64,000 nt of DNA from Dyadobacter sp. MSC1_007 (GCF_023667495.1 NZ_JAMOZL010000003.1:62001-126000); one strand, 5' to 3'. Positions 17,830 to 27,925 are shown, counted from the first letter of the stretch. Numbers and translations: made by a program. Notes: generated by a model from the sequence alone, not told the origin.

Positions 17830-19326
17830 TCAACCACCATGGGTCTTCAAAATATACGCTTCAAATATGGAGCCCTTCTTCAACGAATACTGCTTGACTA
17901 CTTCGGCGCCATTATCTTTGTAAGCTTGTCTGAGTAAATCATAATAATCATTTCCATAACCCGAAACATGCGGATTTTCGATAGAATTGCGCTCACCTTT
18001 TAACACGAAAACCCTATCATAATAGAACTTGATCGTACTAGCACTATTTGCAATCCAGAATAAGAAACCCAAGGAAATCAATTTGGTCATTTTGACTTTG
18101 CTGCTTAGTTTACTCACCAGAATGTAGGCGACGGACAATCCAAAGACGAGTTGCACACATAACATAGACCTGATATTTAGATCGTTGTAATATCCTATTT
18201 GAAATAGACTTAATAGCACCGCAAAAATGGCAGCTACCGTCATCATCTTGCGATCAAAACTCAGTAAGTCTCGCCCAAATAGCAGGAACCAAATGCCGTA
18301 AGTTGACAACAGATAGAATACATAATAAAAGAGCCAATTTTTGGAACCTGAATTCCAAATAGCCATGTTACTTTTCATGTCGGTAGCCTCGGATCCTGTT
18401 ATGAAAAATAACATTGGCAGATAGGCGAGAGTCATCACAAATACAAATAGAAAACTCCTGGTAAAAGAACTGGTTGTCAGCTCTTTGAGGTATTTAAATA
18501 GCGGCACCGCAACAAACGGAAGCATTCCAATCGTAGCGAACGGAGTTAAAAATAACGTGGCGGGCAAGAAGAACAGTATTGAAAAAAGGTAGGACTTGTT
18601 TTCCCAAACAGCCAGCAAGAAACTGATAGCCAGTATACAGGGAATCGTATGCTGTGGCGACTCCGACAGGGACCTTGTGAATACCGGGACCTGATTTAAA
18701 ACAAAATTTTGCGCTATGTGAACCCCATTAGTGTCGATAGAATTCACCCAGGGGAATATAGACTTTATCAACGGGTAGCAAATGCTTACGTATGACCCTA
18801 TCAATAATGAAATACAAACGATGAGTCGTTTCAGCGTTCCGAATTCGATAAATTTTATTTGGATCCATGCAAATGTCAGCGAAACGCCGATCGTGCTCCA
18901 AATGAAAAAATAGTATTTGGTAAGTGCCAGGGAAGTGTATTTTCCAAGCAGAGAAGGGATTAAATAAAACCCCAGGTAGTAGCACATATAAATATCCTTC
19001 TCCGAATCATACACAGGTAATGGCTGTGTAGCTAAAATGTTAAACTTATAATTGTGGACCAGGTAATCATAGCTCTGGTATTCAAAAAGCCCGAATTCGG
19101 AGAGGGAGCATATGCACAATCCCAGAATAAGTGAAGTTTTTACAATGTTAGTAAGCTCAATGCTATCTTCTGTATCAGGCTTGTGTAATTCGGATATTGT
19201 AATCGCGAAAGCGATGATATATCCTATAAATGAAATTATTGCAAAGATCGGTTTGATCCAAAAAAACATGAAAAGCACCGACGGTATCGAAATGTAGAGG
19301 AGAGTGAGGATGGTTAGCTTCTTCAT
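17830..19326 (-). CDS. Polytopic membrane protein, possibly GT-C-like
   Basis: Integral membrane protein of 498 aa with about 11-12 hydrophobic helices and a C-terminal soluble tail of about 60 residues. It begins MKKLTILTLLYISIPSVLF. A large loop after the second or third helix contains FEYQSYDYLVHNYKFNIL, an arrangement seen in GT-C glycosyltransferases and O-antigen assembly proteins, but the family's acidic catalytic motif is not clear. The region is more AT-rich than its neighbours, which may mean transfer, as is common for surface-glycan genes. Function is not assigned. It converges on the AbiE-like pair. Confidence 0.6.
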   Translation of the reverse strand: MKKLTILTLLYISIPSVLFMFFWIKPIFAIISFIGYIIAFAITISELHKPDTEDSIELTNIVKTSLILGLCICSLSEFGLFEYQSYDYLVHNYKFNILATQPLPVYDSEKDIYMCYYLGFYLIPSLLGKYTSLALTKYYFFIWSTIGVSLTFAWIQIKFIEFGTLKRLIVCISLLIGSYVSICYPLIKSIFPWVNSIDTNGVHIAQNFVLNQVPVFTRSLSESPQHTIPCILAISFLLAVWENKSYLFSILFFLPATLFLTPFATIGMLPFVAVPLFKYLKELTTSSFTRSFLFVFVMTLAYLPMLFFITGSEATDMKSNMAIWNSGSKNWLFYYVFYLLSTYGIWFLLFGRDLLSFDRKMMTVAAIFAVLLSLFQIGYYNDLNIRSMLCVQLVFGLSVAYILVSKLSSKVKMTKLISLGFLFWIANSASTIKFYYDRVFVLKGERNSIENPHVSGYGNDYYDLLRQAYKDNGAEVVKQYSLKKGSIFEAYILKTHGG

Positions 19327-19558
19327 GCGTTGATTTTATTATTATCCATACAACCATTATGCAAGGATACTGCCTCTTTGCAACAAGACAAATCAATACG
19401 GAGTAATAATTATTTAAAGGAAAGTATTGTAATATATCTAATAATTTTAAGGATTATTGAAAGTCCGGAGATGCTATTTGTCTTTCGAGGGAATGTTGTC
19501 TTAGGACTGGCATTCTGATAGGCATCCCAAAAAAACTATTCCTGTAAACATTTTTCCT

Positions 19559-19741
19559 ATGGCGCTTTCTGCGAAACAATGGGCTGGCATTGCTGTGGCC
19601 GTAATTGAAATTCTGGTTTTCTCTATCGCCAATATAGTGGAAGGTCCAGCGAAAAAGAGCAAGCAATTATCCGTTCTCCCGCGTCAGTACGCCACGGAAC
19701 ATGGCGACGTATGCCAGAATACGTTACTCGAAATTAAATAA
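19559..19741 (+). CDS. Possible small membrane protein (60 aa)
   Basis: A 60-codon frame ending 11 bases before the metallophosphoesterase start. It has one hydrophobic stretch (about 9-28) followed by a basic linker. No family recognised and ribosome-binding evidence is weak. It is the only candidate gene in the 426-base gap from 19327 to 19752, which otherwise shows nothing clear. Confidence 0.3.
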   Translation: MALSAKQWAGIAVAVIEILVFSIANIVEGPAKKSKQLSVLPRQYATEHGDVCQNTLLEIK

Positions 19742-19752
19742 ACACCTTAGCC

Positions 19753-20553
19753 ATGAAAACCCGAATCTTATGCATTCTTTTGATGATCGCTCCATTTCTA
19801 GCTTGCGACCACTTCGAATTCAGCCCGAACCAGTCGTCGGATCGGACTAGCCCTTCTGATCTTAATTTGACCAACTTGGGTAAACTGCGGAATCACGTTG
19901 AAGATGACACGGTAACGATCGTTTTTGCTGGTGATACCCAGAGATGGTATGACGAGCAGGAGCGGTTTGTTAAAAAAGTAAACAGTTTGCCAAACGTGGA
20001 CCTGGTGTTATTGGCAGGCGATATTTCGGATTTTGGGCTGTTGCAGGAGTTTAAATGGGTCCACAGAAGGCTGGCGGAATTGCATGCACCATTCTTTGGA
20101 GTAATTGGAAATCACGACCTGGTCGCCAACGGCCGGGCGGTATTCGGACAAATGTTTGGGCCCTTAAATTACAGTTTCGTTTATGGAGGGATCAAATTCA
20201 TAGCCCATAATACGAATGGGCTGGAAGCTCCCAACCAGAACGTACCGGACCTGGATTGGTTAGCCCATGAGCTTCAAAACAAAGAAAATGCTAAGTACAT
20301 CATCACCGTTTCGCATGTGCCGCCATTTAACCCGCTGGAATTTGGCGAAGCGTCGGTGCAGCCCTACACCAAACTGTTGCGGAACACGCCCAATCTGCTG
20401 CTTTCGTTGCACGGGCACGTCCATGAGCACAGGGACTACTACCCATTTGATGATGGTGTCCATTATATGACCAGTTTTTCTTTTCAACAAAGTGCCTTCA
20501 TTGTACTGCAAATCACTGGCGGGAAAGTCCTGAAAACTATCGTAAACTACTGA
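19753..20553 (+). CDS. Metallophosphoesterase lipoprotein
   Basis: Calcineurin-like phosphoesterase of 266 aa with a lipoprotein signal (LLMIAPFLACDH, Cys18). The metal-site blocks occur in order: FAGDTQRW (first Asp), LLAGDISDFG, GVIGNHD, VSHVPPF and LHGHVHEH. The first block has Gln where the family usually has His (DxH), so the metal site may differ. It is predicted to act in the periplasm or at the outer membrane on phosphate esters; the substrate is unknown. The next gene starts 2 bases after the stop and is probably its partner. Confidence 0.88.
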   Translation: MKTRILCILLMIAPFLACDHFEFSPNQSSDRTSPSDLNLTNLGKLRNHVEDDTVTIVFAGDTQRWYDEQERFVKKVNSLPNVDLVLLAGDISDFGLLQEFKWVHRRLAELHAPFFGVIGNHDLVANGRAVFGQMFGPLNYSFVYGGIKFIAHNTNGLEAPNQNVPDLDWLAHELQNKENAKYIITVSHVPPFNPLEFGEASVQPYTKLLRNTPNLLLSLHGHVHEHRDYYPFDDGVHYMTSFSFQQSAFIVLQITGGKVLKTIVNY

Positions 20554-20555
20554 TA

Positions 20556-21140
20556 ATGAATAAAATAATTTTGTTGGGAACGCTTCTGTCCTCAGGAGTA
20601 GCAGGTACTTGCTATGCCCAGTTCACGAAAAAGCTCATTCCGGACTTTGTTAATGTTCAATACGCGGGCAGCACAGGGTGGGCAAGTGTTGGCACGGGCT
20701 ACGAGATGTTCAATCAGCGGTTACGTGCTGGTTTGCAATATGGATACGTGCCGCCAGAAAAGGGCGGTTCTCTGCACCTGCTGTCGGCGTCCGTTTTTTA
20801 CCGGCCTGCAAGCATTCCGATTGGGAAGCAGTGGCATCTAAACCCTTTGGACCTGGGGGGTAAGGGGAGTTATCAATTTGGTAAGAATTACTTTTTCGAG
20901 TTGCCATCGCGGTACCCGCCCAATTATTATTGGTGGAAGCCCGCCCTTCGGCTGCATTTGGCAACGGAGACCTCAGTAAAATTCGACTTGCCCCACAATA
21001 ATGCCATTCGCTCAGTTAGCGCTTATATGGAGTTGAATACCAATGATTTGTACCTGGTAAGCTATGTTTTGAACAACAATTCACTTGGACTTGGAAATAT
21101 TGTCAAAGCGGGTGTTGGGATAAGGGTCAATTTTAAATGA
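20556..21140 (+). CDS. Exported protein next to the phosphoesterase, probable small beta-barrel
   Basis: A 194-aa protein with a signal peptide ending CYAQ near residue 22. The mature part alternates hydrophobic and polar residues and is aromatic-rich (GTGYEMFNQRLRAGLQYGYV, LLSASVFYRPAS, LRLHLATETSVKF). It closes with NIVKAGVGIRVNFK, an outer-membrane-barrel style C-terminal strand. No family recognised. The 2-base gap to the phosphoesterase lipoprotein means they are co-translated and suggests a shared outer-membrane task (inference). Confidence 0.65.
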   Translation: MNKIILLGTLLSSGVAGTCYAQFTKKLIPDFVNVQYAGSTGWASVGTGYEMFNQRLRAGLQYGYVPPEKGGSLHLLSASVFYRPASIPIGKQWHLNPLDLGGKGSYQFGKNYFFELPSRYPPNYYWWKPALRLHLATETSVKFDLPHNNAIRSVSAYMELNTNDLYLVSYVLNNNSLGLGNIVKAGVGIRVNFK

Positions 21141-21279
21141 TCCCATCGAATCAGTAAGCTTTATCAAAAACTTTCTTATCATCAGACACTTAAGAATGGT
21201 GTCAAATGAGCTTTGGTATATGCGAGGTGCATTGCGCTCGTGTTGACGGGTTGGTCTTACGGAATAAGCGGTTAAGTCA

Positions 21280-24200
21280 ATGAAGTCTCAAGGAAAGAAA
21301 GGTGCTTTTCGAAAGTGGACGGTTCTCTCCGTTATGGCGTGCCTGTGGATGGCGCTGCTGACGGGTTGTGGTGTCGAAAAGCCGGCTGAGATTGAACTGG
21401 CGCTGAAAGATGTGCCGGAAGAGCTTGACTTTAACTATGATGTCAAACCCATATTATCGGACAAATGCTTTGCTTGCCACGGTCCGGATAAAACAAAACG
21501 GAAGGGCGGCTTGCGGCTTGACACAGAGCAGGGAGCTTATGCAGCACTGAAAGATGCTGCCGGAAAACATGCCATCGTGCCGGGGGATTTGGGAGCAAGT
21601 GACGTTTACACGAGGATCATTTCGCAGGATCCGGAGATGAAAATGCCGCCTGCCGCTTCCAACCTCAAACTGTCAGTGAGGGAAGTAGCAGTACTAACCC
21701 GCTGGATTGAACAGGGAGCAGAATATAAACCGCATTGGTCGTTCATTAAGCCCGAAAAGCCGGAAGTTCCAAAGCCAAAGCGTGCCGGATGGGCCAAATT
21801 GCCCGTAGATAACTTCATTCTCGCACGCCTTGAAAAGGAGGGCCTCGCTCCTTCGGCCGCTGCCACCCGCGAAGACCTTATCCGCAGGGCTAGTTTCGAT
21901 CTGACGGGACTTCCTCCGACGCTCAATGAAATCGATGCATTTGTGGCAGACAAGTCGCGGGATGCCTACTCGAAATTGATTGACCGCTTGCTGACATCCC
22001 CTGCTTACGGGGAGCGGATGGCCAGCGAATGGCTGGACGTCGCCCGGTATGCGGACAGCGATGGCTATCTGGACGACAAACATCGCGATTTTTCACCATG
22101 GCGGGATTGGGTGATCAGTGCATTTAACCGAAATATCCCGTACAACAAGTTCATAACCATGCAGCTTGCGGGCGACCTCATGCCGGGTAAAACGAAGGAA
22201 AGCATCCTGGCAACTGCCTTCAACCGGCTGCACAAGAAAAGCTCAGAGGCCGGGATCGTTTTCGAAGAATACCGGGTAGAATACAATGCCGACAGGGTGC
22301 AGACGGTGAGTCAGGGCATACTGGGCCTTTCGGTGCAATGTGCCCGATGCCATGATCACAAGTACGACCCCATCAGTCAGGAGGCGTATTACAAGATGTT
22401 TGGGTTGTTCAATAGTACCAACGAAACGGGAAGCCCGGTTTATGGGCCGGATCAAACGCCCGGGCCGTCGATGCTGCTTACGACCAAAGAAAACGAGCAG
22501 CTTTTGCGCTTTTTGAACCAAGAAATAGACTCGCTAAAGAGCGATATTGCCCTCAATGCTACCAATGCGGAGGCTGATTTTAATCAATGGATGAATGCCG
22601 GGAAGCTGTCAGGAGAAATGGTCGGCAGGCAAGTCAAGACAGGAATGGTAGCCTATTATCCGTTCGAGAAAGTGAAGCCGACAGGTGATAAAAAGACTGT
22701 TATCCCAAATGCAGTCAATACAAAACAGCTGGCTCAAGGCAATGATATTATACTGAAACCTGGTGTGAAAGGCAATGCCTACTTTGTGTCGGATTACAAC
22801 TCGGTGAAGCTGGGGAACAAAATCGGATGGCACGAAAGGACCGAACCTTTCTCGGTCGATTTATGGATTAATCCTCATACCATTTACCCGGATGCCGGTA
22901 TATTTTACCATTGTGAAGATATCCGTGTCGGGTACAAAGGCTACTCTTTGCGATTGGCTGATAATAAATTGCAATTCATCATCGCTCATTCGTACCCTCA
23001 AAATGCAATTCAGGTAAGCACCGTTTCGGCAGTTCCCCCACAAAAATGGACGCAGGTCACCGTGACCTATGATGGAACAAGCAAAGCCGCCGGGGCAAAA
23101 ATCTACGTGAATGGCGAGCGGGCACGAGTGACGATGGATTATGATAATCTTTACAAAGGTATTTTGTATGAAAAAGATATCCACACGTATGGTTTCCAGG
23201 GCTTTATGGTCGGCCAGCGCAATCTGCTGATCCCGTTTAAGAATGGCGGCATCGACGAGTTGAAAATCTTCGACAAAGCATTGACAGGACTGGAAGTATT
23301 GTATAACCATAATGCGCAGAAGGTCGCCGAAATCCTTAAAAAGCCCAGTGGAGTCGGAAGTGCAGAGATATTGAAGGAATTTTATCTTGCCAATTTCAAC
23401 GACCGAAGCAAGTCTTTACGGGACAGTCTGAAAGTGAAAATGGACGCGGAGAACAAACTGGTCAACAGCATTCCCGAACTGATGGTCATGGGCGACCTGC
23501 CCAAACCCCGGCCAACCTATCTATTAACGAGGGGCGTTTACAATGCGCCCGCCAAAGAAGTGACGCCGGGCGCTCTGGATGCGGTATTACCTTTTGATGG
23601 AAAATTCCCTAAAAACCGGCTGGGGTTGGCAAGCTGGCTTTTTGACAAAAACAATCCGCTGACTGCGCGTGTGTTTGTGAACCGCATCTGGCAAATGCAT
23701 TTCGGGCATGGCATTGTTCGTTCCTCCGCCGATTTTGGTAATCAGGGAAATTTGCCTTCCCACCCCGAGCTGCTCGACTGGCTTGCCGTGGATTTCATGA
23801 ATTCGGGCTGGAATATCAAAAGGCTGCATAAAATCATCATGCTTTCCGCGACCTATCAGCAAAGCTCAAAAACGAACTCAAAACTGGTTGAAAAAGATCC
23901 CGAAAATGTGCTGCTGGCGCGTGGAGCCCGGTTCCGTTTTACAGCCGAGATGATCAGGGATAATTCGCTTGCGATCAGCGGACTTTTGGTTAATAAAGTG
24001 GGCGGTAAGAGTGTATACCCTTATCAGCCAGCCGGAATTTGGGATGAGATCAGTGATAAGATATGGCGGTACCGATATTTCCAGGAGCCGGGAGAAGGAC
24101 TTTACAGAAGGAGTCTTTATACTATTTGGAAACGGACTTCACCACCTCCGTCCATGCTCATTTTTGACGCGCCGGAACGTGGCGAATGCGTGGCAAAGCG

Positions 24201-24561
24201 CCGCTCGACGAGTACGCCTTTGCAGGCGCTGGTATTACTCAACGACCCTCAGCACGTCGAATCCGCCAGGGTACTCGCGCAAAAAATACTGCGGGAAGCC
24301 CAAGGGAGTAATACCAATGCAGTGGAAAAAGCATTCAGGCTGATCACAGGCCGTAGGCCCGACGCTACTGAGCAGCGGATCCTGGCCGAATTTTATGCCG
24401 ATGAACTAAAACGTTTCCGTGAAAAACCAAAGCAAGCTCTTGAATACCTGAGCACCGGAGAGCTGGAATGGGACACCTCGCTCCAACCGGAAGAAATTGC
24501 CGCCCTTGCTACGGTATCGAATTCAATCATGAACACAGACGAGGGCCACACCCGTAAATAA
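21280..24561 (+). CDS. PSCyt1/DUF1549/LamG/DUF1553 cytochrome-like protein
   Basis: A 1093-aa exported protein with a likely lipobox at Cys30 (LLTGC). Residues 50-140 are a planctomycete-type cytochrome C domain with a CxxCH haem site (Cys63, Cys66, His67). Residues about 170-375 are DUF1549, with a second CxxCH (Cys354-His358, CARCHDHKYDPI). Residues about 460-680 are a LamG/concanavalin-like domain, and about 790-1040 are DUF1553 (NPLTARVFVNRIWQMHFG, ERGECVAKRRSTSTPLQALV). These proteins almost always pair with DUF1501 proteins, as here (TAATG overlap). Two haem sites plus a lectin-like domain suggest redox chemistry on carbohydrate at the cell surface, but no activity is established to my knowledge. 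Confidence 0.9.
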   Translation: MKSQGKKGAFRKWTVLSVMACLWMALLTGCGVEKPAEIELALKDVPEELDFNYDVKPILSDKCFACHGPDKTKRKGGLRLDTEQGAYAALKDAAGKHAIVPGDLGASDVYTRIISQDPEMKMPPAASNLKLSVREVAVLTRWIEQGAEYKPHWSFIKPEKPEVPKPKRAGWAKLPVDNFILARLEKEGLAPSAAATREDLIRRASFDLTGLPPTLNEIDAFVADKSRDAYSKLIDRLLTSPAYGERMASEWLDVARYADSDGYLDDKHRDFSPWRDWVISAFNRNIPYNKFITMQLAGDLMPGKTKESILATAFNRLHKKSSEAGIVFEEYRVEYNADRVQTVSQGILGLSVQCARCHDHKYDPISQEAYYKMFGLFNSTNETGSPVYGPDQTPGPSMLLTTKENEQLLRFLNQEIDSLKSDIALNATNAEADFNQWMNAGKLSGEMVGRQVKTGMVAYYPFEKVKPTGDKKTVIPNAVNTKQLAQGNDIILKPGVKGNAYFVSDYNSVKLGNKIGWHERTEPFSVDLWINPHTIYPDAGIFYHCEDIRVGYKGYSLRLADNKLQFIIAHSYPQNAIQVSTVSAVPPQKWTQVTVTYDGTSKAAGAKIYVNGERARVTMDYDNLYKGILYEKDIHTYGFQGFMVGQRNLLIPFKNGGIDELKIFDKALTGLEVLYNHNAQKVAEILKKPSGVGSAEILKEFYLANFNDRSKSLRDSLKVKMDAENKLVNSIPELMVMGDLPKPRPTYLLTRGVYNAPAKEVTPGALDAVLPFDGKFPKNRLGLASWLFDKNNPLTARVFVNRIWQMHFGHGIVRSSADFGNQGNLPSHPELLDWLAVDFMNSGWNIKRLHKIIMLSATYQQSSKTNSKLVEKDPENVLLARGARFRFTAEMIRDNSLAISGLLVNKVGGKSVYPYQPAGIWDEISDKIWRYRYFQEPGEGLYRRSLYTIWKRTSPPPSMLIFDAPERGECVAKRRSTSTPLQALVLLNDPQHVESARVLAQKILREAQGSNTNAVEKAFRLITGRRPDATEQRILAEFYADELKRFREKPKQALEYLSTGELEWDTSLQPEEIAALATVSNSIMNTDEGHTRK

Positions 24562-26027
24562 TGATTGGTATGGATGATCTAAAAAAAGTACTCACGCAGC
24601 TCAACAGACGCGATTTTCTTACCAAAGCAGGGCTCGGGTTTGGCTCATTTGCCCTTTCAAGCATCTTGCAAGGCAGCGTTCCCGCGAGCGAAAAACGACG
24701 GGAGGACGAGGTAGCGACAGAATTTATCAGGGGCCCTCATTTTTCTCCAAAGGCAAAACGAATCATTTACCTCTTTCAAAGCGGCGGCCCATCGCAGCTG
24801 GAAACATTTGATTACAAACCTGCATTAACTAAATGGCATGGTCAGGAAATTCCGGATTCGGTCCGGGGAACGCAGCGAAATTCCGGGATGGTCGCGGGGC
24901 AGTCTACTTTTCCACTGGTTAAATCGATATTTGATTTTAAACAATATGGCCAATCCGGCGCGTGGGTGAGCGAACTTTTTCCTTACACGGCCAGGATCGT
25001 CGACGAGTTATGCATTATCAAATCGATGCATACCGAAGCCATCAACCACGAACCGGCGGTGATGTTTGTGCAAACGGGTTCGCAGCAAAGCGGCCGGCCG
25101 TCGATGGGCTCCTGGCTGAGCTACGGGCTTGGATCCGACAATCAGAATCTTCCTCACTTCATGGTGCTCATCTCGAAAGGGGTTGGCGATCAGCCACTGA
25201 GCACAGCAGCCTGGGCAAATGGATTTTTAGCGTCCCACCATCAGGGCGTCCAGCTACGGGCTGGAAAGGACCCTGTATTGTATTTGAAAAATCCTTATGG
25301 TGTACATAAAGAGGACAGAAAACGGGCACTCGATCGCATTAAGGAACTCAATGAGCATCAATACACGCTTTGGGGAGATCCGGAAATACAATCGAAAATC
25401 ACCCAGTATGAAATGGCATATAAAATGCAGACTTCCGTACCGGATGCGATGGACACCTCCAAAGAGCCTGATTACATCTATGAAATGTATGGCGAAGACT
25501 CCCGCAAGCCAGGAACTTTCGCGGCGAACTGCCTGCTGGCCCGGCGCATGGCCGAACGCGATGTGAAGTTTATCCAGCTCTACCATATGGGCTGGGACCA
25601 GCACGGTGATCTACCCAAAAATATTGCCAAGCAGGCAAAAGACGTGGACCAGGCGTCAGCTGCATTGGTTACAGATCTTAAACAAAGAGGGCTGCTGGAA
25701 GATACGCTGGTGGTTTGGGGCGGGGAATTTGGGCGAACCAGTTTTTCACAAGGTAAACTGACACCTGATAATTATGGTCGTGACCACCATCCGGGCTGCT
25801 TCACCATGTGGATGGCCGGTGGCGGCGTAAAAACTGGTCAGGTTTATGGAGAAACCGATGAATTCAGTTACAATGTGGTCAAAGACGGGGTGCATGTTCA
25901 TGACTTTCAGGCCACACTTTTACATCTATTTGGTTTGGATCATGAAAAATTGATCTTCAAGCATCAGGGACGGCGTTACCGTCTCACCGACGTTCATGGC
26001 AGGGTTGTGAAGGCGCTGATTGCGTAA
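24561..26027 (+). CDS. DUF1501 protein with Tat signal
   Basis: A 488-aa protein whose start overlaps the DUF1553 gene stop by one base. The N-terminus carries a twin-arginine signal: RRDFLTKAGLGFGSFALSSI, with arginines at 16-17. The body belongs to DUF1501, related to sulfatase/alkaline phosphatase folds: LFQSGGPSQLETFDYKP, HTEAINHEPAVMFVQTGS, and VVWGGEFGRT followed by NYGRDHHPGCFTMWMAGGG. It probably folds with metal in the cytosol before Tat export and works with the DUF1553 protein outside. The exact reaction is unknown. Confidence 0.9.
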   Translation: MIGMDDLKKVLTQLNRRDFLTKAGLGFGSFALSSILQGSVPASEKRREDEVATEFIRGPHFSPKAKRIIYLFQSGGPSQLETFDYKPALTKWHGQEIPDSVRGTQRNSGMVAGQSTFPLVKSIFDFKQYGQSGAWVSELFPYTARIVDELCIIKSMHTEAINHEPAVMFVQTGSQQSGRPSMGSWLSYGLGSDNQNLPHFMVLISKGVGDQPLSTAAWANGFLASHHQGVQLRAGKDPVLYLKNPYGVHKEDRKRALDRIKELNEHQYTLWGDPEIQSKITQYEMAYKMQTSVPDAMDTSKEPDYIYEMYGEDSRKPGTFAANCLLARRMAERDVKFIQLYHMGWDQHGDLPKNIAKQAKDVDQASAALVTDLKQRGLLEDTLVVWGGEFGRTSFSQGKLTPDNYGRDHHPGCFTMWMAGGGVKTGQVYGETDEFSYNVVKDGVHVHDFQATLLHLFGLDHEKLIFKHQGRRYRLTDVHGRVVKALIA

Positions 26028-26188
26028 TATCGGGTCTATAAAAGTAAGTCATGCAGTATAGTGCCGACCGTATGGTAAAAAGTGCATAATCGGCTCATTT
26101 GCAGCATCGTAATTTCTTATCTTTATACACCCTGGAACCAACGTTCCGAAAATTCAGCAGTACCATTTGTCACTTAAACCTTCGACTT

Positions 26189-27925
26189 ATGAAGCCCGGG
26201 CATTGTTACCTCGCATGCATCGCATTTTTAACTTTGGCCTGCTTTAAGAAACAGGAGAAAAAAGAAAATCAACCATCCGACAGCACTTCGCGAATCACGG
26301 TTTGTTATAATCCCAAAACCACCGATTTAGAATGGTTCACTTCGGGGAAAAAGGCCCCTATGCTCGAAGGGTTAAAGGGTATTGACTTCAAAGTCTCGAC
26401 TTCAAGCCCGGAGGCACAAGCCTATTTCAACCAGGGAATGATGCTGGCCTATGGCTTTAACCATGCGGAGGCCGCGAGGTCGTTCCATGAAGCGATCCGG
26501 CTGGATTCCACCTGTGCCATGGCCTACTGGGGGTTTGCATATGTACTGGGCCCCAACTACAATGCGGGCATGGAAGAAGGCAATTTTCAGCGCGCATGGG
26601 AGGCCGCAAAGAAGGCGCAGCAAATGGCGGCTAAATGTACTCCCAAAGAACGCGCACTGATCGGCGCGCTTGCCCTTCGATATGCAAAAGTACCTCCTGC
26701 CGACAGAGTACCCCTGGACGTAGCCTACTCCAGAGCCATGGAGAAAGTGTACAAGCAATATCCCTCCGATCCGGATGTTGGCACTTTATACGTGGAGTCT
26801 CTGATGAACCTGCACCCCTGGGATCTATATGAAAAAAATACGAAGGCCCCCAAATCGTGGACACCGGCGGTGACAACAGCCCTTGAAGAATTGCTGAAAA
26901 AGAACCCCCGGCACGCGGGCGTGAATCACTTCTATATCCACGCTTATGAGGCCTCGGCTACACCGGAAAAGGCCATGAAGTCTTCCGGCCTGCTCGATTC
27001 GTTGGTTCCCGGTGCTGGTCACCTCCTCCATATGCCGTCCCACATTTACCTCAACACCGGCGACTATCATCTGGGCTCGCTCTCGAATATCCGTGCAGTG
27101 AAAGCCGATAGTAACTACATTACCGCTTGTCATGCGCAAGGAGCCTACCCGCTCGCTTATTTTCCGCATAATTATCATTTTTTGGCTGCTACGGCTACTA
27201 TGGAGGGGAATTCGGACCTGGCCAGGCTTGCTGCGCGGAAAGTACAGCAGTATACTGCGAAGGAGGTTATGCGGACACCCGGCTGGGGAACGCTTCAACA
27301 TTATTACACCATACCCTATTATATAGCCGTCAAGTTTTCAATGTGGGACGACATTCTCTCGCTGCCACGCCCTGCCAGTGGTATGATCTACCCACAGGCA
27401 ATCTGGCATTACGCAAGGGGTATGGCTTTCTTAGGTAAACACGATCTGGTCCATGGGCAGGAAGAAATGAACAAGCTTCGTTTGCTCGCTGTGGACACGA
27501 CTCTTCGGCACGTTACTATATGGAATATCAACACTACTGCCGACCTGGTTCAAATCGCCTCCAAAGTTTTGTCGGCAGGCATTGCGGCGCGGCAAAACCA
27601 GCTCGACAAGGCTACCACGCTCCTCGGGGAAGCTGTTGCCATTGAGGACAAGCTCAACTACAACGAGCCGCCGGACTGGTTTTTCTCAGTCCGGCATCAC
27701 CTTGGAGCGATATTGCTTAAAGCTGGAAAAAGTGCAGAAGCCGAAAAGGTTTACCGGCAGGATTTAACGGTCTGGAAGAAAAACGGGTGGGCGCTGATAG
27801 GCCTCTATAATTCCCTGGCGCAGCAAAACAAATCCAGCGAAGCGCAAGCAGTAAAATCCGCCTTTGACGAATCCTGGCAATACGCCGACACTAAAATCAC
27901 GAAATCGTCGAGTATCCTGGATTAG
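26189..27925 (+). CDS. TPR-repeat lipoprotein
   Basis: Lipoprotein of 578 aa. ATG 26189 gives a proper signal with lipobox (FLTLACFKKQ, Cys17); an upstream in-frame TTG would add 30 residues. Tetratricopeptide-type helices start near residue 80 (AQAYFNQGMMLAYGFNHAEA, SFHEAIRLDSTCAMAYWGFA) and recur near the C-terminus (AGKSAEAEKVYRQDL). The centre has HYFIHAYEA-like helices with LLHMPSHIYLNTGDYH. The family is frequent in Bacteroidota but has no assigned activity; a binding scaffold is likely. It follows the DUF1501 gene by 161 bases on the same strand and may be functionally linked. Confidence 0.82.
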   Translation: MKPGHCYLACIAFLTLACFKKQEKKENQPSDSTSRITVCYNPKTTDLEWFTSGKKAPMLEGLKGIDFKVSTSSPEAQAYFNQGMMLAYGFNHAEAARSFHEAIRLDSTCAMAYWGFAYVLGPNYNAGMEEGNFQRAWEAAKKAQQMAAKCTPKERALIGALALRYAKVPPADRVPLDVAYSRAMEKVYKQYPSDPDVGTLYVESLMNLHPWDLYEKNTKAPKSWTPAVTTALEELLKKNPRHAGVNHFYIHAYEASATPEKAMKSSGLLDSLVPGAGHLLHMPSHIYLNTGDYHLGSLSNIRAVKADSNYITACHAQGAYPLAYFPHNYHFLAATATMEGNSDLARLAARKVQQYTAKEVMRTPGWGTLQHYYTIPYYIAVKFSMWDDILSLPRPASGMIYPQAIWHYARGMAFLGKHDLVHGQEEMNKLRLLAVDTTLRHVTIWNINTTADLVQIASKVLSAGIAARQNQLDKATTLLGEAVAIEDKLNYNEPPDWFFSVRHHLGAILLKAGKSAEAEKVYRQDLTVWKKNGWALIGLYNSLAQQNKSSEAQAVKSAFDESWQYADTKITKSSSILD

